Below, piece by piece: positions 47,901 to 57,240 of a stretch of DNA of 64,000 nt (positions are counted from its first letter, which is position 1; each line of letters starts with the position of its first letter). Both the position numbers and the translations under genes were made by a program. The DNA lies in assembly GCF_963678635.1 (NCBI RefSeq), contig NC_087068.1, positions 23,246,197 to 23,310,196 of the forward strand, given 5' to 3'. Source of the stretch: Symsagittifera roscoffensis (taxonomy: Eukaryota > Xenacoelomorpha > Acoela > Convolutidae). The notes below the pieces were generated by a model. The model did not search any database. It saw nothing but the letters and a program-made list of their open reading frames with translations, and had not been told where the DNA came from.

Positions 47901-49747
47901 GACAGAGTCCTATACAAGTATAATGCGATAGTGTTACCGCAACTCTATCAGACAGAGCTATTATTCAGGTCACATGATCAGATGGGCCATCAGGGGATCG
48001 ACAAAGTATATCAGAGGATCCTGAAGCGCTTTGAGTGGCCTGGGCTGAAAAAGCATGCGAGAAGTGGGTAACAGCATGTCTGTCATGCCAACAGGTCAAA
48101 GATCCAAGGAAGTTGCGATTTCCCTTACAATCGATCGAGTCGTCTGAATTCAACGAGGTGGTGCAGATAGATCACCAAAAGATATGCATGACAGACAATG
48201 ATTATAATCAGGTGCTGGTCTTGATAAATCATTTTACGAAGTATTCAGAGGCCGTGCCCTGCATAACTGCCTCGGCGGAAGAGACATGCGACCACCTGAT
48301 CAATACGTGGATAGCAAGACATGGTTGTCCGACGACGTTTCAATCGGATAATGGAACAGCTTTCGTAAGAGAGCTTACGAAAGAGCTTATGAGACGCTCA
48401 CAGGTCGCTCAGGCTCACTCCACGACATACCACCCTCAGACGAATGGCTTAGTGGAAAGACAGAATAGGACGTTAGTGTCGATGCTGAGAGTATATTGTT
48501 CCAGGTATATGACCGATTGGGACAGATACCTTCCACAGGTGATGGGAGAATATAACAGCACGCAACACTCCACCACCGGAGTCAGTCCACACATGATGCT
48601 AACTGGACACGAAAAGTCTTTACCCTTAACCTTCTTCTACCCAGAGTATGAGGGAAAGAAAACGTCTCCACAGGTCTACGTGAGGGATGTGATCAAACGC
48701 CAACAGGAGTTGAACGTTTTGTGTAGACGAAACACTCAGCAAGCACAGTCAAGGCAGAGGAAAAGATTCGACAAGAAAGCAGCTGGTGCAAAAGCTTATT
48801 CGGTGGGAGACTACATATGGGTGTTTCAGAACGTTATACCACCGAAAGGGACGAAAGCGCTCCTAAAAAAATGGAGGGGACCCATCATGATTACAGAGGT
48901 GCACCAGGAGGGACGCTTTTATAGACTGAGTACTGACCGAGCCGCCCACTACGAGAACATCAAGCCACACAATCCATCGACAGAAGACTGGTGTATACCT
49001 GCAGACATTGAAGAAGGGGATTATCTTATGATGGATCCTGCTTGTGAGGTCAACGAGAAGGGCACCAGGGAGAAGAACGATGGAAACGAAGTCGTAGAGG
49101 AAGGTACGGATACACCACTGGACCTGGATCCAAACGACGAGATCGAAGCGGACGATGAAACCTTACCCTATGCAGAGGAAGATTGGCAGGATCCCGAACA
49201 GATAGAGGTTCCCAAGAACTGGGAACCGGATCTTCCGTTCACGATACAGACTCGTCAGAAGGACGGGACGAGACCAAGAAAGAACTACAATCCTTACGGT
49301 GACGACTTTGTAGTGGATAGGATAGATCTGAAGAAGATAGTGGAGGAAGTAGTAGGTCTAGAGGAAATAACTGTGTCACAAGACATTGACATAGTCGATG
49401 ATCACGACGATGAGTGGGTTGACGACTGGTCGAAACCCGAGGTAGAATTCGACGACGAGCAACAGCAGTCCTATGAACAAGACTTGACGAACCTGCGTGT
49501 CTTAGAGTGGCTGAATGAAACGACCTCGGATCCTGAGGAGACCAGTGTCACGATTCAAGACGTAGATCGTGAAAGCATGAAATACATCAAGACCGAACGA
49601 GATGATTCTTCCTGGGCTGCCCAGGAAGGACGACTACTCATTCCAGCTTCTAACCTCGACTTGATACCCGGTATGCGATCGACGGGGACGTCGATGGATA
49701 TTTTGTCCGGGGAGTGGGGGTATGACTTACCCACACTGAAAACTTGA
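47901..49747 (+). CDS. pol: Integrase: HHCC zinc domain (frameshifted) and intact DDE core
   Basis: The N-terminal zinc motif is split by a frameshift at about 48035-48070. Histidines at 47973 and 47988 (HDQMGHQG) lie in one frame and cysteines at 48077 and 48086 (CLSCQ) in the next. The core from 48120 has QIDHQ (Asp 48170), FQSDNGTAF (Asp 48347) and NGLVERQNRTL (Glu 48455), exactly DDX35E. A C-terminal segment, GDYIWVF..VIPPKGTKALLKKWRGP, is the GPY/F-like domain. The tail of about 250 residues is acidic and unusual, ending with another LSGE (49702-49716). The role is insertion of cDNA into the genome. Confidence 0.9.
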
Positions 49748-50325
49748 TAATAAAAAAATTAGAAATAGCAAGAGAAACAGGAGACTTAGAAGCAGAAACA
49801 GGCGAAGAACCTAAGAAACCTGACATAGGCAGGGTAGTTGAGTCATTTTTTAACTTACCAAATGAATATTCAAGTAATATAATACTAACAGACAGTGATT
49901 TCATACTCACAAATAGAACATGTGCGATAGCAATCACAGCAGACATGAGTTTTAGGACAGCGTTAGCGGCAGACTTTAAGAGAGAATACAAAAACGTGGA
50001 ATTCCTTTGAAAGCAAAGACCAGGGATAGGGGGCGTAGCGGCCTTACCTCCGGCGGCGTCGCAGATACCGGGAAAATACCTATGCTTCCTGGTAACGAGG
50101 GCGACGGAGAAGCAGCACGTGGACCCAGAGAACCTAGTCTTGTCCTTGACGAGGCTGAGGGACTTCCTCGTGGAAATGGACGTGAAGGAGCTCTCGCTTC
50201 CAGTGTACGATCCAAACAGAGGAAGAATGCATTCTCGGGAATTGTACGCGCTTGTACACGTGATATTCTCTGATACGAACATACAAGTATGTCTACATAA
50301 GAAATATTACTTAAGTATAGGCTGA
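49744..50325 (+). pseudogene. Macro domain (Poa1-like ADP-ribose fold), one nonsense codon
   Basis: One frame of about 190 codons broken by TGA at 50008-50010. The pattern AIAITADMSF..ALAADFKREY, then PGIGGVAAL, KYLCFLVTRATEK, NLVLSLTRLRDFL, VKELSLPVYDPNRG and VIFSDTNIQVCL follows the strand/helix order of Poa1-type macro domains. Those hydrolyse ADP-ribose-1''-phosphate, a tRNA-splicing by-product, or bind ADP-ribose. The Gly-rich loop usual after the 'P' (I-G-C-G-L-D) is replaced by VYDPNRG, and the first ADP-ribose loop is also changed, so activity is uncertain. The start is unclear; it follows integrase immediately and may be made as a frameshift product or from spliced RNA. Confidence 0.65.
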
Positions 50326-50733
50326 GTGACATGCGAGAGGGTGTTAGGCCAAAGACTAAGTTGTATGTAATATGTGTTATGTTATGTTATGTTATGTTAT
50401 GTTATGTGTTAGGTTATTAAGATCGTGGGTAAGAAGGGGTTAGTGACCATGAACAACTGAATGACGATCTTAGGAATAGATCCAAAGTTTGGACTGTCCA
50501 ATCTTAGGTCGAATTCGAAAATTTTAGAGACCGACTGATTTTAATGAATTTTAGGATAAAATATCTTTTTATCTGAACTGTTTTTAAGCAAATTTTAGCA
50601 TTTTAGCGATATATGTTAATAAAACTTACAGGTGTAATATTCGTGACCTCTATTTTAGATCCTGATTGATCATTTAATTACTCACTTGAGTCAAATCTTT
50701 GAATCAAAGCCGAATCGAACTTGAAAGAATAGA
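50326..50733 (+). other. Non-coding gap with (ATGTT)n before the SGNH gene
   Basis: Contains a run of ATGTT pentamers (50376-50406) and GGTTATTAAGATCG, and no open frame of length. It separates the gag-pol-macro block from the second gene block and is the obvious place for a splice acceptor or internal promoter, but I see no decisive signal. Confidence 0.5.
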
Positions 50734-53493
50734 ATGGATAACTTCAACTTGGATGAATTGATGGACCTGGCAGAGGCATATGTGGGACCGATGGTAGATG
50801 CGATCTATCGTCGGCTGATGGAACGGGACTTCGCTCTGGAGGACCCAGAGGTAGTCATGTTGCTGACCGCCCTGATCAACATCTTGGTGCATGACAACCG
50901 TGGGGACCGCCCCACGGAAGTCCTGTTGATGGCAGCATATGGAGAAAGGGGAGTACTAGACCGCCCGAACATGAGAGTGATGAGGTGGAGAAACGGGGCT
51001 CTCTCAGGGAGTGACTTAGCGAATGAGCCTGGATTGGGAAGTTCTAGGACCTACCAACCAAGTGAGAAGCCTATGCCCTCCAAGCCCAAACCTGGGCTGA
51101 CGAGAATGCATCAGGAGATGAACGGCGAGGCGGCCTCGTCTGGTTCACCACTGAGAGCAGCTGTGCCACCAAAAAGGGCGAAAGTAGGACAGAAGGTTCA
51201 GACGAACCAAACCATGCAAGATCTGGATGAGATGAACGATGAACTGAAAAGTACGAAGAAGGAGCTGGACGAGATGACCAAAAGTATGCTCCAGATGGAG
51301 GAAGATCGAGACATGTGGAGAAAATTGTTTGAAGACTGCAACAAAAAGCAGGGTCAAGAAATTGAGCGCTTGAGGCAGAACTACAAAGAGCGATCGGAAC
51401 AGATGGTGTTGACAACGGCCGTGGAGAAAGTGATACCTGCAAGGAATATTCCTCGTGGGCAGTCCCCGATGGAGCTCTTGACGCCTCGAGAAATGAGTCA
51501 AACAACGGAGACACGGCTCCCAGCAGAGACAAATCGAGTAACAATCCCGGATCCTAGTGACACCTTGAGTGACCCCGTCGTGAAACAGACAGTGAGGAAG
51601 CTGATAGAGACAGCTGGACGACTGGTCGCTAACAAGAATGCGCCAGGTTCCGGGGTGACTGCACCCTATGGAACGATCGACGACACGGGCAGAGTACGAC
51701 TCTCCCAGACCGTGATCAGACAGGAGATAAGTGACGTGACACCACTCATGGGGAGCTTGAGGGCTCCAGATAGAAGAATACGGAAGATGCCAGCGAAGAA
51801 AGTGTCTCGCATAATAGACGTGCAAAAGAATAATCAATTGAAATATAATTTCCCGGGAGTTCCGGAGACAGATCCGAGGGCCTGCTTCAATCGAGCGACT
51901 TGGAGCCCGGCTGTAAACCTGCAGCAACCACCACTCGGGACATCTCATCTGATACTGGGAGACAGCTTGGTCAGAGTGCTGTCGAATTTGAGGACCTCGT
52001 GGGTCACCACGGTGATGGCCTTTGGAGGCGCGACGATAGCCCAGATATATCGAATGGTGGAACTGATTAATCCAGGGAGGATCCCCAATGTGATGATCTT
52101 AGTTGGGACGAATGACATCTCCAGAGGTTCAGATGAGCAGGAAGCACTATGGGAGTCAATGATGGTGTGTTTGTTTACTACCCTCTGGCAAAAATTCAAT
52201 TGCGCGGTACTGACCGTTTGCACTGTGCCAATGAATACGAGAAGCCTGACAGCATCAGGAAGAAGACACAACGAGGGAGTCGTCAGGTGGAATAACATCT
52301 TGAGGAACCTCGCAAGTTGGAACGCCGGAAGAATGATACTGATGGACATCGAACATGAGTTGAGAGCTATGGATCAGGCCAGACTGACCACGGACGGCAT
52401 CCACTTCTGCAGTATCGAAGGACATGCTTGGTTGAATCGAGTCTTCCAAGAGCGATTGGACGAACTAGAAGCGGAACTCTTTGACACAGGAGTGCTGAAG
52501 GAAGAAGGAACGGCGAGTGACGCTGTGATTACCACCTTTGTGCCTCCTAGCCTGGAAACACGCTTGGGTACGGTCCCGGCCGTCACGAACTACAGGCAAC
52601 AAAGCTCCAGCGAACCAGGTCAAAAGACAGACGTACAGGATCGATTGGGAGAAGCGTCGATGAGGAGGACCATCCATCCTAGGAGAAGAATAGGACCTGT
52701 CAACCCAATCGAAGAGACAGCCGGCACGTCTAGATCGGACACTAGATCGGAGACGACAAGTAACAGTCGAGAGGAGAGACGTCCGGGCAGAGGCTCGTTG
52801 ATGTGGTCAAGACCCATACCGTCTCCCTGGCATGTATACAAAGACGAGCTAATGAAGCTGGATCTCCAGAGGGTAAGCTTCATCGAAGATGCAAGGAGGA
52901 TGCTGAATGGAGCGACGCTATCCGTCAGCAGATTGTACTCGATAACCGGCGTAGACTGGTTGATAGCCGCTAGCATAAATTTCAGCTCCACGACGGCCTT
53001 GAGATTTGCTGACCTAGAGGGACTGCCTTCTAACAACACGATGGGACCAGTGAACGCGAGACCATTGCAAGACGTGAGGTTGAATCATGACGAAGGGAAT
53101 CGAGAAGAGAGACCTGGAAGATTTCTAGTGACAAGGGCACCGATCGGACAACATGTGAAGATGTTCAAGCAACTAAGCTCACCCCCTGGTCATGTGAAGG
53201 AGAGAATATACCAAAAACTAGTGAATCAAGATGGTGATGCCCAGAGATACGGCGGATTGATAGCGATAAAGAAAGATGAGACCATCTTCGCCGCCTATGA
53301 CAAAGCAGAAATGAGGAAGGCCAAGATTATGATAGTAGCGAATTCAGAGTTCGTGTACACCTCCAAGTCTCTGTTTTGGCCGGACGTCATAATGTTGGCA
53401 GCGGTCGACCTGGACCTACTGCAATCGATATCTCTGGCTATAGGGGTACAAAGGCAGACGGACATGAACCCAATTACGATTGTGTTTCAATGA
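50734..53493 (+). CDS. 919-aa protein with coiled coil and complete SGNH hydrolase domain
   Basis: Uninterrupted from ATG at 50734. An alpha-helical N-terminus is followed by a coiled coil at about residues 160-220 (LKSTKKELDEMTK...). The SGNH domain spans about 400-590: LILGDSL (Ser about 411), ILVGTNDIS (Asn about 460) and TDGIHFCSIEGH (Asp 554, His 557). All catalytic blocks of the GDSL/SGNH esterase family are present. A disordered Arg/Ser/Thr-rich region (about 620-690) and an unknown C-terminal domain follow. It is the only long frame of the element without a stop. Likely an O-acyl or acetyl esterase; the substrate is unknown. It starts the extra gene block and ends in overlap with the next frame. 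Confidence 0.85.
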   Translation: MDNFNLDELMDLAEAYVGPMVDAIYRRLMERDFALEDPEVVMLLTALINILVHDNRGDRPTEVLLMAAYGERGVLDRPNMRVMRWRNGALSGSDLANEPGLGSSRTYQPSEKPMPSKPKPGLTRMHQEMNGEAASSGSPLRAAVPPKRAKVGQKVQTNQTMQDLDEMNDELKSTKKELDEMTKSMLQMEEDRDMWRKLFEDCNKKQGQEIERLRQNYKERSEQMVLTTAVEKVIPARNIPRGQSPMELLTPREMSQTTETRLPAETNRVTIPDPSDTLSDPVVKQTVRKLIETAGRLVANKNAPGSGVTAPYGTIDDTGRVRLSQTVIRQEISDVTPLMGSLRAPDRRIRKMPAKKVSRIIDVQKNNQLKYNFPGVPETDPRACFNRATWSPAVNLQQPPLGTSHLILGDSLVRVLSNLRTSWVTTVMAFGGATIAQIYRMVELINPGRIPNVMILVGTNDISRGSDEQEALWESMMVCLFTTLWQKFNCAVLTVCTVPMNTRSLTASGRRHNEGVVRWNNILRNLASWNAGRMILMDIEHELRAMDQARLTTDGIHFCSIEGHAWLNRVFQERLDELEAELFDTGVLKEEGTASDAVITTFVPPSLETRLGTVPAVTNYRQQSSSEPGQKTDVQDRLGEASMRRTIHPRRRIGPVNPIEETAGTSRSDTRSETTSNSREERRPGRGSLMWSRPIPSPWHVYKDELMKLDLQRVSFIEDARRMLNGATLSVSRLYSITGVDWLIAASINFSSTTALRFADLEGLPSNNTMGPVNARPLQDVRLNHDEGNREERPGRFLVTRAPIGQHVKMFKQLSSPPGHVKERIYQKLVNQDGDAQRYGGLIAIKKDETIFAAYDKAEMRKAKIMIVANSEFVYTSKSLFWPDVIMLAAVDLDLLQSISLAIGVQRQTDMNPITIVFQ

Positions 53494-54145
53494 CCATCTA
53501 CACAGTAGAGGTTTTCTGAGCAGACTCAGAGATCCTACAACGGCAGAGAACGCTGTATGGCCAGCGATAAAAGATATCCTTGAGTCGATGGGTGAAGTGG
53601 TGGATGCGACGAAGGAGGGGTCATTCACCAAAGTGACACCGAGAATAGTATTCGCGTTGTCTCCGGGATATGCACATCTCCCGGATGGACTGAAATTTGT
53701 GTATGCGATTGTGACCTGACTTTCGGAAGGAAAATATGATGTGATCATATCAGCCCCGAATCGCATGATAGAGATGGAGAACCTGAGGCCACTCAAGGCT
53801 GAACTGCCTGCAGTGTGGTCAGATATCTCAAACGCGATGAGAGGACTCAAGGACCATGCGCTACACATGTTAGTATTTGACGAGGTGCTGGGGTTGGAAC
53901 TGTCCAATTTCAGTCGACAGCTCAAACTGAAGCCGGGAATAGACGACGACCATCGAGTGATTGTAGCGATGTTCAACGACTTATGGTTCCGAGCAATGGA
54001 AGTGACAGGTGAAAACACAAGAAGGAAAAATTCATTACAGTCGAGAGCTCATTTGGAGGCGATGGTTTTGACAACCAAGCCGGAAGCCAACCAGTGGCTA
54101 CACCTGAATCCTAGAGTAGCGGCATTGGGTGCAGACGCTTTTTGA
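53480..54145 (+). CDS. Unknown frame following the SGNH protein, one nonsense codon
   Basis: The frame is +1 to the SGNH gene and open from 53466, so the two may be joined by a frameshift. No ATG precedes it. TGA at 53717-53719 interrupts, then the frame runs to TGA at 54143-54145. Segments such as AENAVWPAIKDILESMGE, DVIISAPNRMIEMENL and HALHMLVFDEVLGLEL look like a folded helical/strand protein. I recognise no family. It continues in the same frame into the next entry, so it may be one polyprotein. Confidence 0.6.
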
Positions 54146-54193
54146 CCAAGGCCCCGTGATGATCACAAAGATACATGCCTACTTGAGAAGGAG

Positions 54194-56434
54194 GTGAACC
54201 TGGCGGAAAATGCTGGGGAAAAGACCGCTGAATTTGTATACACAATGTGTCAGATTACTCTGGAAACCTTCTGGACCCAGGAAGTGAAGGGACAGGAGGG
54301 CTTTGAACGGACAGACAGCATGCTAAAAGGTTTCGGAGCCGGATGGACCGCATCCTTCTTGGCAAAAGTTTACCCAAAAGTCTCGCATTACTTGATAAAA
54401 GAATTCCTCCAAGCAGTAGTGGAAGTATCGATAGTGGAACTAATAGCCTTGTTCGTGACATTTGGAGCAGAGAGTTTCGTGAAAGGATCGGCGATACTGC
54501 TCACCGACGGAATCCAGAACCTGCGGCTAGATGGACTTCTGACATTGATTGCAATTACCCACGGAAACTTGGGAGGACTGATGAAACTGACACGTTGTCC
54601 AGAGCAGATGAGAGAGAGAGTGAGGAACTTAGATATGAAGAAATCCAGGAACTCGTGGAACAAGATAAGAGACCTGAGACACACTCTTATCCAGTATCTC
54701 TTACAGCAAAATCGCTTTGGAACGGGAGAAGACGAGACGATAGAAAGAGAGGAAGATGTTAGAAGACATGTTGGAGGCATGCCGCTGTTAACCGATCTGA
54801 GCTTGGCTATGAGAACCGATCCCTTGGCGCTGATCAGAGGAGTCACGGAGTTTGTGACTTTGATCTATGGACCAGCAGTCACGTTTGCGTTCCCTGACGT
54901 TAAAGTGGAAGCATATAGGATGTCGGTGCTGCACCTCAACCTCATATCAGCAGTGGACGGTAGTACAATGAACTGGTGTGAGCAGCACACATTGCGGGAG
55001 CTCATGAGTGAAGATCTGTTGTTTACGAAAAAATTGGAGCCAGAGATGACAGTCATCAATTTTGACGATCACTTCCGTGATTGCATGGGAGAAGTAGAAA
55101 GAGGACACATCGAAGTGTTTCCGAAACTTTGGAATCTGAGACCCTATGATAAAACGAATGGTGATATAACCAGAGTGCCTCGTCTCACCGCAGCATATCA
55201 TAAAGTGAGAGAAGAGACGAAGGACTGGGGTGATTACGAGAAGCTGTCGGAGGCAATCCCTGAATTCCCTCTGATAAGAAGGATGTTGCTCGGAGCAGTC
55301 TCCGTGGTACAAACTCCTAGATTGAGAGCAATCGAAACCAATGAAAGGAGAGCAGGGAATTTCATGGGAACGATGGATCCATACTTTGTAGGGAGAAATG
55401 CCGCCGTGTTACAATACACACGATTTGCATATACGGATCAAGCAACGAGAAGGCGAATAAGCAATGCCGCGACTCCCAAGCCTGGGAAATTCGACGAGGA
55501 ATGGACGGGATTAGGCTTAGCTCCGATGAGGATGAGAGGCAGGACCGAACTGCCTGAAGCCTCCTTAATCCTGACTAGTGTGAAACAGGAGATGAAAGTG
55601 GGAGGAATACTGCAGACGAGAACCTTCCTAGCACCCTTCGGCTGCGAGGAAATCAAAGTGGTCCATGGAGAAGAAGAAGATAAATCGGCCTGTACATTGC
55701 TCATACCAAGATTCCCGGAAGAAGCCGACAATGATGAACAAGGACCCTCGAGCTCGAACAAGGATAAGTCAAAGTCAGAAGGAGATGACGGACAGGGAGG
55801 AAGCCGTCAAACCGAAGAACCCATGCAACAAGATGCAGATCAAGCTGGTGGGGAAGACGACAGGGCATCGACAGGAGGAACATCCAGCCTGGATTTCAAT
55901 ATCTTCAGTGATCTTGAGAACAATGCAGATACGTTGGAAACGACTGAGCCAGCGGATGAAGGCATCTCGACAGCCTTTATGGAAATGAAACGGAATTTGC
56001 CGGAGAGCAGCTCTCCTGGTAATTCAAGAAATAACGACCAGAGAATCCTCATGGAATCACCTAGGAGGATAAGAATAGAGGCCTCAGCCAGAGTACTTTT
56101 CTTGGGAACGCTGCTTGAAGAAGAATGGGAAGTACATCACCGATACCACGAGAGTAGGACGGGATGCAAATTGGACAGAGTGGCGTTTATGGAAGAAGTC
56201 TGGGCCGTGGTTCAGAGCTATGGGATCCAGTCCATTCTGAAAACGGGTCTCAACCAACCCTTGATGAGGGAAGTCCTTGACAAGCTTGATGATTGTGAAG
56301 GGAGACTGAGTGAGTTGTTGATCGACTCGGCCACTGATGAAAGTGAAGCGAATTCTCCCATCAAGATGACACCGCAGGACGATAAAGGAGAGGTGGTGTA
56401 TCTGTCAAGAACCAGGATAAAATCAATGCGATGA
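54194..56434 (+). CDS. ~746-aa unknown protein with acidic Ser/Asp-rich region
   Basis: In the same frame as the preceding entry, with only TGA at 54143 between them, so this 'start' is not a true initiation codon. The first ~500 residues look globular and largely helical, with hydrophobic stretches around residues 80-120 (VVEVSIVELIALFVTF) that could be a buried or membrane helix. A low-complexity acidic/Gln/Ser region spans about 505-600. A smaller C-terminal domain ends at TGA 56432-56434. No family is recognised. Its final codons overlap the next ATG by ATGA. Confidence 0.65.
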   Translation: MNLAENAGEKTAEFVYTMCQITLETFWTQEVKGQEGFERTDSMLKGFGAGWTASFLAKVYPKVSHYLIKEFLQAVVEVSIVELIALFVTFGAESFVKGSAILLTDGIQNLRLDGLLTLIAITHGNLGGLMKLTRCPEQMRERVRNLDMKKSRNSWNKIRDLRHTLIQYLLQQNRFGTGEDETIEREEDVRRHVGGMPLLTDLSLAMRTDPLALIRGVTEFVTLIYGPAVTFAFPDVKVEAYRMSVLHLNLISAVDGSTMNWCEQHTLRELMSEDLLFTKKLEPEMTVINFDDHFRDCMGEVERGHIEVFPKLWNLRPYDKTNGDITRVPRLTAAYHKVREETKDWGDYEKLSEAIPEFPLIRRMLLGAVSVVQTPRLRAIETNERRAGNFMGTMDPYFVGRNAAVLQYTRFAYTDQATRRRISNAATPKPGKFDEEWTGLGLAPMRMRGRTELPEASLILTSVKQEMKVGGILQTRTFLAPFGCEEIKVVHGEEEDKSACTLLIPRFPEEADNDEQGPSSSNKDKSKSEGDDGQGGSRQTEEPMQQDADQAGGEDDRASTGGTSSLDFNIFSDLENNADTLETTEPADEGISTAFMEMKRNLPESSSPGNSRNNDQRILMESPRRIRIEASARVLFLGTLLEEEWEVHHRYHESRTGCKLDRVAFMEEVWAVVQSYGIQSILKTGLNQPLMREVLDKLDDCEGRLSELLIDSATDESEANSPIKMTPQDDKGEVVYLSRTRIKSMR

Positions 56435-56988
56435 AAATGAAGTTAGGCAGCAGAGTGATGCTGAGGAGAGTCGGAAAGACGAAGGTGGATTCGGAGATAT
56501 CGATGAAAGCTGTTAACTCAGCGAAAAGTAAACGAGTCGAGGAGGTCATGGATTTGGGACAAGGTGATTATCAACTGCCTGGCACAGATAAAATGTTAAC
56601 TGATATAGCGATGGTGCCACCCATTCTCATGGCGGGGATAAAGTCAACAGGTTATAAATCCAAAAGGAGTGACCGCACTCTGACTGGAGCAACCTTAGAA
56701 ATGGAAATACTCAGCCAATGTGGAGAGAGCGAAATGAAAGACTTTAAGCCATCTCCCATGAATCACGGAAAGGGAAGTGTCGCAGGACAACTAATACCAG
56801 TGGAATATAACCGACTAACAGTGTCAGAGACTGTGTCGATAGATGAACCCACCGGTGGATACATGGAGATGTTAGAATACCGAAACTCGGCTAGAGGGTA
56901 TGTGATGGCCCTGGAAGACAAAAAAGCCATGGAGGGTTATCTGGAAACGATGTTGCAAGGCACCACCCTCAAGCGTACGGGACTTTAG
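56431..56988 (+). CDS. 185-aa unknown protein starting at an ATGA overlap
   Basis: ATG at 56431 overlaps the TGA of the upstream frame (ATGA), a geometry seen in coupled termination-reinitiation. Alternatively it marks a -1 shift inside one polyprotein. The protein is Met/Lys/Glu-rich with a hydrophobic IAMVPPILMAGI stretch near residue 60. It stops at TAG 56986. No family is recognised. Confidence 0.55.
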   Translation: MKMKLGSRVMLRRVGKTKVDSEISMKAVNSAKSKRVEEVMDLGQGDYQLPGTDKMLTDIAMVPPILMAGIKSTGYKSKRSDRTLTGATLEMEILSQCGESEMKDFKPSPMNHGKGSVAGQLIPVEYNRLTVSETVSIDEPTGGYMEMLEYRNSARGYVMALEDKKAMEGYLETMLQGTTLKRTGL

Positions 56989-57240
56989 CGTCGTCTGACA
57001 TACAGGCAGAAACGTTGGAGCAGTTGGTGAGCCTTCCATGGAAAGCAGTGGTATTAAGGTATTTCGAAGAAGAAATGAGGACTACGCCAAGAATACATGC
57101 TCTCGTGGCAGTACCTTACGTAAGAACAGAGTTACAACTAAGGTTCGCCTGGTGCATGATGGGACTGACTCGCGAAGAATATGAATCAGAAGAAAGGAAG
57201 AGGTCAAAAGAGGAGAAGGTTTTCCTTATGACGAACCGAG
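56989..57240 (+). CDS. Continuation fragment in a third frame
   Basis: The frame open from before 56989 gives ETLEQLVSLPWKAVVLRYF and PRIHALVAVPYVRTELQLRF, credible protein, to about 57240. There the next frame (57232 on) takes over. The pair of shifts near 56980 and 57235 suggests one larger coding region broken by small indels rather than separate genes. No family is recognised. Confidence 0.45.

Noticed and set aside
49650-50282. 210-codon minus-strand frame over the macro domain
   Set aside because: It is a shadow of the plus-strand macro and integrase frames; low-complexity translation without motifs.
51145-51948. 267-codon minus-strand frame over the SGNH gene
   Set aside because: It is a shadow of the intact 919-codon plus-strand gene; His/Cys-rich translation is typical of reverse reading.
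45164-54145. A genetic code in which TGA is read as an amino acid
   Set aside because: TAA and TAG also interrupt frames, frameshifts are present, and the RT core is deleted; ordinary decay is simpler.
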